From: PALSA-270 sp963770245
GTDB lineage: Bacteria > Acidobacteriota > Terriglobia > Terriglobales > Acidobacteriaceae
Assembly: GCA_963770245.1 (NCBI GenBank)
Contig: CAVYOX010000014.1
Coordinates: 310,001 to 374,000, forward strand
DNA length: 64,000 nt
Reading direction: 5' to 3'
The notes beneath the pieces are model-generated. The model was not told the origin of the DNA, ran no database searches, and worked only from the letters and a program-made list of their open reading frames with translations. Made by a program: the position numbers and the translations under genes. Below are positions 51,463 to 60,229 of the stretch, in pieces (within the stretch, counting starts at the first letter, position 1; every line of letters begins with the position of its first letter).

Positions 51463-51516
51463 TTCCAGTGTTTGGCAGTCCCACGGAAACCATTTAAGTT
51501 GTTAGAAACACTGGAA
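51463..51516. repeat. 11-bp inverted repeat just inside attR
   Basis: TTCCAGTGTTT (51463-51473) and AAACACTGGAA (51506-51516) are perfect inverted repeats, 10 bp from attR. They may be an integrase or excisionase site or a leftover terminator. Confidence 0.5.
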
Positions 51517-51525
51517 ATCCGAGTT

Positions 51526-51570
51526 CTGAAAAGGCTGGCGTCGGCGGTTCAACTCCGTCCCTGGCCACCA
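51526..51570 (+). repeat. attR: 45-bp copy of the tRNA-Phe 3' part
   Basis: Identical base for base to 42011-42055. It lacks the 5' half of a tRNA, so it is not a gene. It marks the right edge of the island. Confidence 0.92.
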
Positions 51571-51837
51571 TGTTTTCAATCGCTTAGAAGGATTTTATCA
51601 ACCTTTACATAGTCGCCAAGTGCGACTTCCTTGGGCTGATAGCAGCACAGCGTTTGCTGGAACCCCTCTAGATTCATCAAATTACATCGAATGAGTCGCA
51701 TAGCGCGCAGACTTTGGCAGGCTGCGCTGAAAAGGTCCTGAGAATTCGCCACGCAGTCTGCTACCGAAAAGATACGAGCGTCGAGAACAACCATCTGCCG
51801 ACTGAACGCAAATCTAATCAACAGTTGAACATTGATG
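51571..51837. other. Gene-free DNA right of the island
   Basis: Open frames here (for example minus 51576-51917) have no recognisable domain or RBS. It probably belongs to the same decayed stretch as the response-regulator-like fragment next to it. Confidence 0.35.
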
Positions 51838-52033
51838 ATTGACGCTCGATCAGATCTATCGACATCGTTCCTCGCGCACCCCTGACAATCGAGAAGTGGG
51901 CCCGTCGATGACCACAAGGGCGTTTGAACGAAGCCGCTGACGCGGCGGACGCTGGGTGCCCGAGCGATGCGAGAATCTCTTGTCGAGTCGACAATAGACT
52001 GAGTCGATATTCAACTTGGACGATGAAGGTCAT
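51838..52033 (-). pseudogene. Response-regulator-like fragment
   Basis: The frame from 52033 begins with VQVEYRLSLLSTRQEILASL, like the first strand and helix of acidobacterial receiver domains, then loses similarity. Another frame in the same segment reads VVIDGPTSRL, close to the expected Asp strand. A frame-shifted remnant is likely. Weak evidence. Confidence 0.3.
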
Positions 52034-52058
52034 TGCTTTCGTCGAATCGTGTGATCCG

Positions 52059-52271
52059 TCAGCCTTTCGAGAGAAGTGGCAACGACTCGCGCAGGCCCAA
52101 TTTTCGAAGCACGAACATCATCGGGCACCAGTTCGTTAATCCAGACTGGAACAGATTCAGGCCAACGAAAGCGGTGAAAAAATACCAGTACGGGCTTACA
52201 TAGCGCCCGAGTGCGAGGGACAACAGAATAAAACCGCCAGCGATTAAACGAAGTGCTCGTTCTACAGTCAT
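52059..52271 (-). CDS. DUF2892 (YgaP-type) inner-membrane protein
   Basis: 70 residues: MTVERALRLIAGGFILLSLA, two membrane helices separated by a short loop, then NWCPMMFVLRKLGL with the conserved N-W-C-P of this family. YgaP couples this domain to a rhodanese and is linked to sulfane-sulfur handling; here the partner rhodaneses are separate (58726, 63533). The ATG overlaps the RND gene stop (ATGA), so it is the last gene of the efflux operon. Confidence 0.85.
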   Translation of the reverse strand: MTVERALRLIAGGFILLSLALGRYVSPYWYFFTAFVGLNLFQSGLTNWCPMMFVLRKLGLRESLPLLSKG

Positions 52272-55200
52272 AATGAGTTCTCCTCCGGAACTACAAGCCG
52301 TTCTGCACAATTTCGCATTGCGGTGTTTCGCATGCAGCGATGTTCTCCGACGAATGCGGATGCATCGGGTGGAAGCGAGTGTCCTCTCTGAGAGAGGTAG
52401 TAAAGAACTGGCACTGCCATACGCGACAGAACCGTAGATGCCACTTCACCCGCCATCAACGAGAGAGCCAAGCCCTGGAAAATCGGGTCGAACAGGATCA
52501 CGCTGGCTCCCACGACGACCGCGGCAGCCGTGAGTAGCATGGGGCGAAAACGGACGGCGCCGGCGTCGACCACGGCGTCTTCCAGTGACATTCCCTGGGA
52601 CCGGCGTAATTCAATGAAGTCGACGAGGATAATGGAGTTGCGAACAATGATTCCGGCCCCGGCTATAAAGCCGATCATCGAAGTGGCAGTGAAGAATGCC
52701 CCCATCAACGCGTGTGCCGGGAGAATGCCGACCAAGGTGAGCGGAATCGGCGCCATGATGACCAATGGCGTGACGAACGAGCGGAACCAGCCCACGACCA
52801 GCACGTAGATCAAGACAAGGACAGCCGCAAAGGCCAGCCCCAGGTCGCGGAAGACTTCCACCGTTATGTTCCACTCGCCATCCCACTTCATGGAGAAGCG
52901 GTCGGTGCGCTCGGGCATGGTCGTGCCCTTGTATTGCTTCACTCCGTAGCCATCGGGCAATTTGATTCTGTCGATGGCGTCGCTCATCTTTATGATGGCG
53001 TACACAGGGCTCTCTTCTCCGCCCGCCACATCTCCCGTCACATAAACGACTGGCTGCAAATTCTTGCGATAGATGCTGGTGTCGATGGTGGTCTGCTGCA
53101 GATTCGTCACTTCCTGCAGAGCGATCTCTCCACCGGAGGGCGTCGGCAGCTTCAGGTTGCCAAGGTCTTCGATACCTGAGCGATCGGGGCGCGCCAAGCG
53201 CACTTCGATGGGGATGTCCTCGCGCGAGTGGGGATCGTGCAGCAACCCGGCGTTGGCGCCGCCGAGTCCTACCTGCAGAGTGCGCGTTACGTCGGCGGGC
53301 GAGATGCCGTGGAGGGCTGCTTTGTCCAGATCCACTTTCATGTCGTATTTGATTTGCGGGTCTTCGACGTACCAGTCGACATCCACGACGCCCGGCGTCT
53401 GCTGAAAGATTTTCTTGACTTGAGTTGCCAGGTCAATCTGCCCCTTGTAGTCAGGCCCATAAATCTCAGCGACCAAGGTTTGAAGGACCGGCGGACCTGG
53501 CGGAACCTCGGCAACCTTGATGCGTGCACCGAAGGGCGTGGCAATCTTGTCCAACTCCGGCCGCAACCGCCGCGCGATCTCGTGGCTCTGCGCTCTGCGA
53601 TCGTGCCGCGAGAGCAGATTCACCTGAATGTCAGCCTGATTAGGCTGATTCCGCAAGAAATAGTGCCGCACGAGGCCATTGAAGTTGTAAGGACCGGAGG
53701 TGCCAGCATAGATCTGGTAGTTGATTACCTCCGGTTGCTCACCCAGATATCGCCCGAGAGCCTGCGCTACGCGGGTGGTTTGCTCCAGTGGTGTCCCATC
53801 CGGCATGTCGATAATGACCTGAAATTCGCTTTTGTTGTCGAAGGGAAGCATTTTTACCCGCACCCACTTCAACGGGACAAAAGTGATCGCCGCAAGCAGC
53901 AGGACCACGACGCCACCGAGGAACATCCAACGGCGACGTGCATTTAGGATGAGCGGATTCATCATGCGGCGATACAGGCGGGTGGTCCAGCCCTCGGTCT
54001 CATGCCCGGAATGGCCGCTGGCGCCTGCATATTTCCGCAGCAGCCTCAACGCCGCCCACGGTGAAACGACGAAGGCCACAATCAACGAAAACAACATGGC
54101 TGCCGAAGCCCCTACGGGTATGGGGCGCATATATGGGCCCATCAGGCCGCGCACGAAGGCCATGGGTAGAATCGCGCCGATTACCGCGAAGGTGGCGAGA
54201 ATCGTAGGGTTACCGACCTCATCCACCGCTTCAACCGCAACGTCGGCCAGCGGGCGCCCTCGGCTTTCCGCCAAGCGGAAATGGCGCACGATGTTCTCGA
54301 CCACAACGATGGCGTCGTCAACAAGAATTCCAATGGAGAAGATCAGCGCGAAGAGAGTGACTCGGTTCAGGGTGTAGCCATACAAATAGAAAACGGTAAG
54401 GGTGAGCGCCAGCGTGACCGGCACTGCGAGCAGTACCACGCCGGACTCGCGCCAGCCCAGCGCCAGTGCAATCAGCAATGTGACCGACAATGTCGCGATG
54501 AGCAGGTGCTTGAGGAGCTCGTCGGACTTGTCCTTGGCGGTCTCGCCGTAGTTGCGCGTGACCGTGATGTTCAGGTCACTAGGAAGCACATAACCGCGCA
54601 GGGCATTGACTTTGTCGAGCACCCGCTCGGAAATATCGGTGGCGTTGGTGCCTTTCCGTTTGGAGAGCGTGATGGTTACTGCCGGATACTCCGCGCCCGT
54701 TGTCTGCCCAGCGCCCCCGCGAGCATTCGCAAACAGGACGTAGGTGTCCGGCTCGGCAGGTCCGTCTTCCAGCTTCTCCACCACATCGCGCAAGTAAACC
54801 GGACGTCCGGCGTGAACCCCGACCACAACCTGACGCAAGTCTTCGAGACTTGTGAAAAAAGTGCCCGCTTCGACCTGAAACTCGCGATTGTCGCGTGCAA
54901 AACTGCCAGCCCGACCGCGGATATTGGCGTTCTGGAGTTGTGCCACGATCGCGCCCGGCGTAAGGCCGTATGCCGCCAGCCGTTGTGTATCGAGCAAGAC
55001 TTTTACTTGTCTAGGCTGCCCGCCGATGATTTTCGTTTCGGAAACATTGTCGAGTTGCTTGAGCGAGTTTTCCAGTTCACCCGCGATTCGCCGCAGACGA
55101 TAAGAGTCGTAGTCTTTACCCCACAGTGTCAGGGCCATGATCGGCACGTCATCAATCGAGCGGACCTTGATGATCGGCTGCGACACGCCCGGTGGAATAC

Positions 55201-55606
55201 GATCGAAATTGGAATAGAGCTTGTTGTAAGTCTGGATGATTGAATCTTCTTCTTTGCTGCCAACGTAGAAACGCACGACCAGCATGCTCACGCCGGGATG
55301 ACTGATGGAGTAGATGTACTCGACGCCCGGCACTTCGCGCAGCAGCTTCTCCATGGGAAGGCTGACGCGCTGTGCCACCTCGTCGGCCGATGCGCCCGGC
55401 ATCTGAACAAACACATCGAGCATGGGCACCACGATCTGCGGCTCTTCTTCTCGCGGAGTCTTGAAAATGCTGAATGCGCCCAGGAGTAACGCGGCCACGA
55501 TCACCAGCGGCGTTAGTTTCGAATCGATGAAACTGCGGGCAATGCTGCCGGCCAGGCGCAAACTCTTCGGGGGCTGAATCACCGGCTTGGATTTGCTATC
55601 AGCCAT
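52268..55606 (-). CDS. RND-family efflux pump, inner-membrane permease
   Basis: 1112 residues with the 12-helix, two-large-loop RND plan. Proton-relay acids lie in TM4 (SIGILVDDAIVVVENIVR). Periplasmic signals include FVQMPGASADEVAQRVSLPM and VDWYVEDPQIKYDMKVDLDK. TM11-12 read MSLEDAVVDAGAVRFRPMLL. The pattern fits the hydrophobe/drug group more than the copper/zinc group, but substrate is unknown. The start overlaps the adaptor stop by one base and the stop overlaps the DUF2892 start. Confidence 0.95.
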   Translation of the reverse strand: MADSKSKPVIQPPKSLRLAGSIARSFIDSKLTPLVIVAALLLGAFSIFKTPREEEPQIVVPMLDVFVQMPGASADEVAQRVSLPMEKLLREVPGVEYIYSISHPGVSMLVVRFYVGSKEEDSIIQTYNKLYSNFDRIPPGVSQPIIKVRSIDDVPIMALTLWGKDYDSYRLRRIAGELENSLKQLDNVSETKIIGGQPRQVKVLLDTQRLAAYGLTPGAIVAQLQNANIRGRAGSFARDNREFQVEAGTFFTSLEDLRQVVVGVHAGRPVYLRDVVEKLEDGPAEPDTYVLFANARGGAGQTTGAEYPAVTITLSKRKGTNATDISERVLDKVNALRGYVLPSDLNITVTRNYGETAKDKSDELLKHLLIATLSVTLLIALALGWRESGVVLLAVPVTLALTLTVFYLYGYTLNRVTLFALIFSIGILVDDAIVVVENIVRHFRLAESRGRPLADVAVEAVDEVGNPTILATFAVIGAILPMAFVRGLMGPYMRPIPVGASAAMLFSLIVAFVVSPWAALRLLRKYAGASGHSGHETEGWTTRLYRRMMNPLILNARRRWMFLGGVVVLLLAAITFVPLKWVRVKMLPFDNKSEFQVIIDMPDGTPLEQTTRVAQALGRYLGEQPEVINYQIYAGTSGPYNFNGLVRHYFLRNQPNQADIQVNLLSRHDRRAQSHEIARRLRPELDKIATPFGARIKVAEVPPGPPVLQTLVAEIYGPDYKGQIDLATQVKKIFQQTPGVVDVDWYVEDPQIKYDMKVDLDKAALHGISPADVTRTLQVGLGGANAGLLHDPHSREDIPIEVRLARPDRSGIEDLGNLKLPTPSGGEIALQEVTNLQQTTIDTSIYRKNLQPVVYVTGDVAGGEESPVYAIIKMSDAIDRIKLPDGYGVKQYKGTTMPERTDRFSMKWDGEWNITVEVFRDLGLAFAAVLVLIYVLVVGWFRSFVTPLVIMAPIPLTLVGILPAHALMGAFFTATSMIGFIAGAGIIVRNSIILVDFIELRRSQGMSLEDAVVDAGAVRFRPMLLTAAAVVVGASVILFDPIFQGLALSLMAGEVASTVLSRMAVPVLYYLSQRGHSLPPDASAFVGEHRCMRNTAMRNCAERLVVPEENSL

Positions 55607-56730
55607 TACTGGACCTCAATGCGTTTGCCATTCAGGTCGACTGAATCCGGTTTGGCCACAATCCGCTCGCCGTCCTGGAGCCCCGCCAGCACTTCGACCT
55701 CAGCCCCGGAGGATTTTCCCAACGTGACGTAGCGCAGGCTAGCGACCTTGTTTTGGTCCAGCACAAACACACCCTGTAACTGACCGCGCTCGACCACCGC
55801 CGTGCCCGGAATCGACAACGCCTGCCGCTCGCCGCGAGAAAACTGGGCACGCCCGAACAGTCCCGAATGCAGCCGTGCGTCTGCCGGCAACTCGATCTTC
55901 ACCAGGAATGTGCGGCTCGCGGGGTCGGCGGCCGGAACAATCTGCACGACCTTGCCTTTCAGCGCCGCGTTGTCGAGGGCATCGATCGCGACCGAGACCT
56001 GCTGGCCCGTTCGCACGTAGCGAAGATCGTTTTCGTTGACAGTGGCTTCCAGTCGATAGCGGCGAACATCCTCGACAGTGAAGATCGGCATGCCTGGAGA
56101 CGCCAACGTGCCGGAGTCAGCTTTCTTCTCTGTCACAATGCCGTCGAAAGGCGCCCGAATCCGCGTGTAATTGAGAGACGTGCGCGCTTGGCTCAAAGCT
56201 GCCTGCGCCTGAGCCTGACCTGCCTTTGCCATGTCGCGACGAGCGAGAGCCGTCTGCTGGCGGGCTTTCACCTCGTCGAACTCCTGCGGGCTAACCGCCT
56301 TTCGTTCGTAGAGAGATTGATAGCGCTTCAAGGTCGATTCCGCCAGGGCCAGATCGGAATCGGTTGCGACCAGTAGCTGTTGGGCAGCAGTGCCGCCTGC
56401 GGTCGCACGTTCTGCGGCGGCTCGCGGCTGGGAGTCGTCGATCACCGCGAGCACTTGCCCTCGCCGAACGCGGTCCCCTTCGTGCGCACTAACTTCGACA
56501 ATGGTCCCCATCATTTGACTCGCTAGATCGCTGGTTTGGGCCGCGTGCACTGTTCCCACAGCTTCCAGAAGATCGGGAACGCTGGCCTGCTGGACGGCGA
56601 GCACGGGAATGTTGCGCACGCTTTCCGGGGACGGCTCTTTCGCTGGTTGCTCATTCGAGCAACTGCTGAGGCCAACCACAGCGGCTACTATCAAGGAACC
56701 GACCTTGAGTCCTGTATTCATACGATTCAT
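55606..56730 (-). CDS. RND periplasmic adaptor (membrane fusion) lipoprotein
   Basis: 374 residues. Lipobox VGLSSC predicts N-terminal lipidation. Hairpin barrel-sandwich domain: MGTIVEVSAHEGDRVRRGQV, a coiled-coil (about 105-180, ALAESTLKRYQSLYERKAVS), and FDGIVTEKKADSGTLASPGM. It joins the pump to the TolC-like channel. The ATG overlaps the upstream channel gene stop (ATGA). Confidence 0.93.
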   Translation of the reverse strand: MNRMNTGLKVGSLIVAAVVGLSSCSNEQPAKEPSPESVRNIPVLAVQQASVPDLLEAVGTVHAAQTSDLASQMMGTIVEVSAHEGDRVRRGQVLAVIDDSQPRAAAERATAGGTAAQQLLVATDSDLALAESTLKRYQSLYERKAVSPQEFDEVKARQQTALARRDMAKAGQAQAQAALSQARTSLNYTRIRAPFDGIVTEKKADSGTLASPGMPIFTVEDVRRYRLEATVNENDLRYVRTGQQVSVAIDALDNAALKGKVVQIVPAADPASRTFLVKIELPADARLHSGLFGRAQFSRGERQALSIPGTAVVERGQLQGVFVLDQNKVASLRYVTLGKSSGAEVEVLAGLQDGERIVAKPDSVDLNGKRIEVQ

Positions 56731-58103
56731 GGCATCACCACGGGAGACTGCGGATTCAAGCTGCCGCTCGCCAACTCCAGGCCGGCATAGCTGGTCTGGA
56801 AGTGATAAATGGCTTCCCAGTAGTCAGTCTGACTACGACGCGCCGCTTCTTCCGCGCCCAACAGGTCGGTAATCGTGCTCAGGCCGCTGTCATAACGGTC
56901 CTGGTTGATGCGCAGACTCTCCTGGGCCTGGTCGATTGCCGCTCGGGCCACTTCGATCTGCTGGTGGTTTGCATCCGTCTCGTAGTAGGCCCGCCTCACT
57001 TCGAGGCGAACTGCGTCGCTGGCTGCCTGCTTCATCGCCACGACCTTATCTTCGAGCGCCCGCTGCCGGGAAAGTTCCGCCCGTTTGGCACCGCCTTGGA
57101 AGATGTCGAATTGCACCTCGATCCCGCCCAGCCAGTTGTTGCCTCCGCCACCCGCCAGAAGCGTGGGGTTGTCCATCTCCCAATCGGCAAAGGCATTCAC
57201 GCGCGGACCAAATGACGACTTAGCAATCGACACGCTCTGCCGCTGGGCTGCCTGCTCGGAGGCAATGCGCTTCAGGTCGGGCCGATTCGTCAGCGCCTGC
57301 TTTTCGACATCTTGTAGCGCGGGGATCGGAAGTGCGCGCTCGGCCAACCCTTCGGTGAGTTGGAACGCAGATTCAACCGGCATACCCATCGCCGTGTTCA
57401 GCTCGGCTCGCGCCTCTTCTAAAGTGTTCGTGTCCCGAATCACTTCCTGCTGCCGCTCCGCCATGCGCACCTTCGCCATCAGCAGATCCGATTCAACCAC
57501 CAGTCCGCTGTCGAATCTCGCTTGGCTACGGTCCATGATCGACTGGGCAGTCTTGGCAGACTGTTCGGCAACTTCCAGTTGCTTGGCGGCAAGCAGAACG
57601 CTGTAGTAGGAGCTGACCACCCGGAAGACGATCTCCTGATCGGTGCGCTCCAACTGATGTCCGGCAGCCTCGTTCATCTGTTTTGCCTGATTCAACCCAT
57701 GCCAGGTGGCGAAGGAATCAAACAGGTTCCAAGTTCCACCAAAGCGCGTAGTGAAGTCGCCCAACGGCAGTGGCGTGTTCAAGTTGTTCAGTGCGAAGTC
57801 GGCAGTGGTAAAGCGCTGCTGCCGCAACTTGCTGCCGAACACATAGACCGGGTCATCGCCGCGAGTCGCCGTTTCGGAAAAACTCAAGTGCGGCATAAGG
57901 GGCGAGCGTGCCTCGCGAACACCTGCAGAGGACACCTTGATGTCTGCGATGGCTACCTTGCGAACGGGATTTTTCTCCAGCGCGATTGCTACTGCCTGCT
58001 GCAAAGTAAGAGACGCAGCCTGGGCCTCTTGCTGAGCCGAAGCCATGACCCAAGATAGCCACAACGTAGCCACGCTCAGAACCACTTTGAAGAAGGCTTT
58101 CAA
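56727..58103 (-). CDS. TolC-family outer-membrane efflux channel
   Basis: 458 residues from TTG 58103: signal peptide (about 1-24, WLSWVMASAQ), then two OEP repeats (SLTLQQAVAIALEKNPVRKV; LTNRPDLKRIASEQAAQR) with long helices. The TTG overlaps the OsmC stop by 4 bp (TTGA) behind GGAG, so it is coupled to the OsmC gene. The longer start at 58139 would use a region that is in fact OsmC coding. Confidence 0.9.
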   Translation of the reverse strand: MKAFFKVVLSVATLWLSWVMASAQQEAQAASLTLQQAVAIALEKNPVRKVAIADIKVSSAGVREARSPLMPHLSFSETATRGDDPVYVFGSKLRQQRFTTADFALNNLNTPLPLGDFTTRFGGTWNLFDSFATWHGLNQAKQMNEAAGHQLERTDQEIVFRVVSSYYSVLLAAKQLEVAEQSAKTAQSIMDRSQARFDSGLVVESDLLMAKVRMAERQQEVIRDTNTLEEARAELNTAMGMPVESAFQLTEGLAERALPIPALQDVEKQALTNRPDLKRIASEQAAQRQSVSIAKSSFGPRVNAFADWEMDNPTLLAGGGGNNWLGGIEVQFDIFQGGAKRAELSRQRALEDKVVAMKQAASDAVRLEVRRAYYETDANHQQIEVARAAIDQAQESLRINQDRYDSGLSTITDLLGAEEAARRSQTDYWEAIYHFQTSYAGLELASGSLNPQSPVVMP

Positions 58104-58567
58104 CCTTGCACTCCCGCGGTCTGAGCCGGCTTCATCCACTCTGTCTTGTCTTCAACGATTTCGTAGGTGGTGTGAAAACTCGCCGTCTTCTGCACCATGG
58201 CCCCCACCGAGCAATACTTTTCCTCCGAGAGACGGATGGCCTCCTCCAGCGCCGCCACGTCAATTTCAATGCCGGTTACCACATGGTGGATTCGCGCCAC
58301 CGTGAACACCTGGGGCGGCCGTTCTGCTTGATCGGCCTCGACCCGCACTTCGTAGCCGGTGACTTTCTGGTGGTACTTCTGGCGCAGGATGGTGACGACA
58401 TCGAACGCTGTGCACCCGGCTAATCCGGCGGCGACCAGTTCAATCGGCTTTGGGCCGGTACCTCCGGCTGCATCGTCCAACAACAGCTGATGGCCGCTTC
58501 CGGTCTGGGCCACAAATTGGCGCTGTTGCTTAAGTGGTTGAGTCAATTCGACTTTGGCTGTGATCAT
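58100..58567 (-). CDS. OsmC-family thiol peroxidase-like protein
   Basis: 155 residues. The two catalytic cysteines are in LAAGLAGCTAFDVVTIL... (GCTAFDVV) and EEKYCSVGAMVQK. OsmC/Ohr proteins reduce organic hydroperoxides; some act on persulfides. GGGAGGCGATC precedes the ATG. First gene of the efflux operon. Confidence 0.9.
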   Translation of the reverse strand: MITAKVELTQPLKQQRQFVAQTGSGHQLLLDDAAGGTGPKPIELVAAGLAGCTAFDVVTILRQKYHQKVTGYEVRVEADQAERPPQVFTVARIHHVVTGIEIDVAALEEAIRLSEEKYCSVGAMVQKTASFHTTYEIVEDKTEWMKPAQTAGVQG

Positions 58568-58725
58568 GATCGCCTCCCTGCTGCTCCTATCGACTAAAGC
58601 ACACGAATAAATGCAGGCGGGCGGATTTTGTTACAGGAAAAAGTTGAGTAGCCGATAGATGGCGAACTCAGTGCCTCCCTATGACGGCTGTATGATTAAG
58701 AATCGATACTGCGGAGAGAACTCCA

Positions 58726-59214
58726 ATGAGGCTTCCCCTCGGGTTCCGGCAGATGCCCGTTGTCTTCACCCTTATCATTCTTGGGATCGCCGCGACTGTG
58801 CTGCCATCCTTGGCTTTCGCTGGTCAGGCGAGCCTCATCCCGGCCTCACGCCTGATCAACCCCGACGAACTGGTCAAGCTTCTTCAGTCTGCCGAGAGCG
58901 AGAAACCGCTAATGATTCAAGTGGGTTCCCACGTGCTCTACACGCAGGCGCACATTCCAGGCTCGGAATATATTGGCCCGGCTTCCAGCGAGAGTGGCTT
59001 GCAGTCCTTGCGCAAGCGCACGGAACCTCTGCCGCGAAACCAGTTCATCGTTCTTTATTGCGGGTGTTGCCCGTGGAGCCACTGTCCGAACGTTAAGCCT
59101 GCCGACGATGCGCTCAAAGCCATGGGCTTCACAAATGTGAAAGTTCTCTTTATTGCGGACAACTTCGGGGCGGATTGGGTCGACAAAGGCTATCCGGTTG
59201 CCAAGGGAGACTAG
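58726..59214 (+). CDS. Exported rhodanese-like domain protein with Cys-rich active loop
   Basis: 162 residues. Signal peptide about 1-32 (LPSLAFAGQ), then a rhodanese fold (LVKLLQSAESEKPLMIQVGS; SEYIGPASSE). The loop IVLYCGCCPWSHCPNV holds four Cys, more than usual, and suggests metal or polysulfide chemistry. GAGAGAACTCC precedes the ATG. Divergent from osmC; TlpA-like gene follows. Confidence 0.85.
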   Translation: MRLPLGFRQMPVVFTLIILGIAATVLPSLAFAGQASLIPASRLINPDELVKLLQSAESEKPLMIQVGSHVLYTQAHIPGSEYIGPASSESGLQSLRKRTEPLPRNQFIVLYCGCCPWSHCPNVKPADDALKAMGFTNVKVLFIADNFGADWVDKGYPVAKGD

Positions 59215-59246
59215 CGAACCGACGTTTCCTGACTGAGGTCGGCATA

Positions 59247-59945
59247 TTGAAGAAAGGGATTCTCCGCGGCCTGACGTTGATCGCAGTCGTGGCGGGACTT
59301 TATCTCATGACCCGTCATCAGGGCACGCCCGCCGACACGAGGAACACGAGGGTCGGCGAACAATCCCTGGCCCCCGATTTCTCGCTTCCCGAGCTGACGG
59401 GACAAAAGCTCGATCTCTCATCCTATCGGGGCAAGGTCGTCCTACTGGACTTCTGGGCAACCTGGTGCGATGCTTGCCGAGAGGAGATCCCTCACTTCGT
59501 CGAACTGCAAAGCAAGTATGGCGATCAAGGCCTGCAGATCATTGGCGTTTCCATGGATGATGGACCCGAGCCTGTGCGCGAGTTCTACCGGCGCTTCAAG
59601 ATGAACTATCCGGTTGTGATGGGCAATGCAAAGGCGGGTGAACTCTATGGAGGAGTTCTCGGATTGCCGATCGCGTTCCTGATCGGGCGGGATGGCCGGA
59701 TCGGTGCCAAGCACATTGGCGCAACCGACGTCTCAGTCTTTGAAAAAGAGATCGCGAACCTGCTGCGAAAAGGAGCTCTGATGACAACAGACCCTTCAGG
59801 ACGAACGCCCCCCTCGTTCGGAACTGGAAAGTTGCTATTTACAATCGGCTTGGCAGTCATCCTTTTGCTGCTTGGCCAAAGCATGGTGCGTCACCGCTTC
59901 TTTGAAGGCGGCCGGTTTCACCGGAACGGCTCCGTCGGACAATAG
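59247..59945 (+). CDS. TlpA-like thioredoxin with C-terminal membrane helix
   Basis: About 232 residues. N-terminal membrane anchor (ILRGLTLIAVVAGLYLM), AhpC/TSA-type thioredoxin domain (APDFSLPELTGQKLDLSSY) with WCxxC in DFWATWCDACREE, and a second hydrophobic helix near the C-terminus (LLFTIGLAVILLLLGQSMV). The start is TTG 59247 (LKKGILRG) behind AGGTCGGC. It would reduce disulfides outside the cytoplasm. The first 25 in-frame codons from 59175 overlap the rhodanese gene and look unreal. Confidence 0.85.
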   Translation: MKKGILRGLTLIAVVAGLYLMTRHQGTPADTRNTRVGEQSLAPDFSLPELTGQKLDLSSYRGKVVLLDFWATWCDACREEIPHFVELQSKYGDQGLQIIGVSMDDGPEPVREFYRRFKMNYPVVMGNAKAGELYGGVLGLPIAFLIGRDGRIGAKHIGATDVSVFEKEIANLLRKGALMTTDPSGRTPPSFGTGKLLFTIGLAVILLLLGQSMVRHRFFEGGRFHRNGSVGQ

Positions 59946-60105
59946 CACGTACTGAGAACAGCCTTGGTCGCGGCCCGAATCAGGGCAAGTGCGCGTTTCT
60001 TGAGCTGAAGATCTCATACAGGCCGCGTCATCCTCGTCAGCTTGCTCAAATATGCTGTAGAAGAGGTCTCGTGTACGAGGTTGCTCCTCCGCGGCCTGTC
60101 TATGC

Positions 60106-60182
60106 CTATCCGGTGGCCAAGGGAGACTAGGAACTGAACGCTGCCTGACTGGGGTTGGCATATTGAAAAAAGGAATTCTCCG
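60106..60182 (+). repeat. Partial duplicate of the rhodanese-TlpA junction
   Basis: About 77 bp, roughly 85% identical to 59190-59267: it contains the rhodanese stop segment (GCCAAGGGAGACTAG) and the TlpA-like start (GGCATATTGAA). It is a remnant of a tandem duplication whose body has been lost. It lies in the otherwise gene-free 59946-60229 gap. Confidence 0.8.
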
Positions 60183-60229
60183 ACTGCGAAGCAGAGCCGG
60201 TTCCAGCTAGCCAGGCTCGAAGCCAGCGA

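Larger units (their letters stand above)
42011..51570. mobile_element. Genomic island in tRNA-Phe (about 9.5 kb)
   Basis: Bounded by exact 45-bp direct repeats of the tRNA 3' end. Just inside the left end lies a truncated tyrosine recombinase. The cargo is an ECF-sigma/ICMT-like operon, a VapBC-type toxin-antitoxin pair, an ADOP permease and a group II intron. Long gene-poor stretches and a missing recombinase active site show it is no longer self-mobile. No conjugation or phage structural genes are present. Confidence 0.88.

Noticed and set aside
51526..51570. Second tRNA-Phe gene at the right end of the island
   Set aside because: Only the last 45 bases are present; the 5' acceptor strand and D arm are missing, so it is an att repeat.
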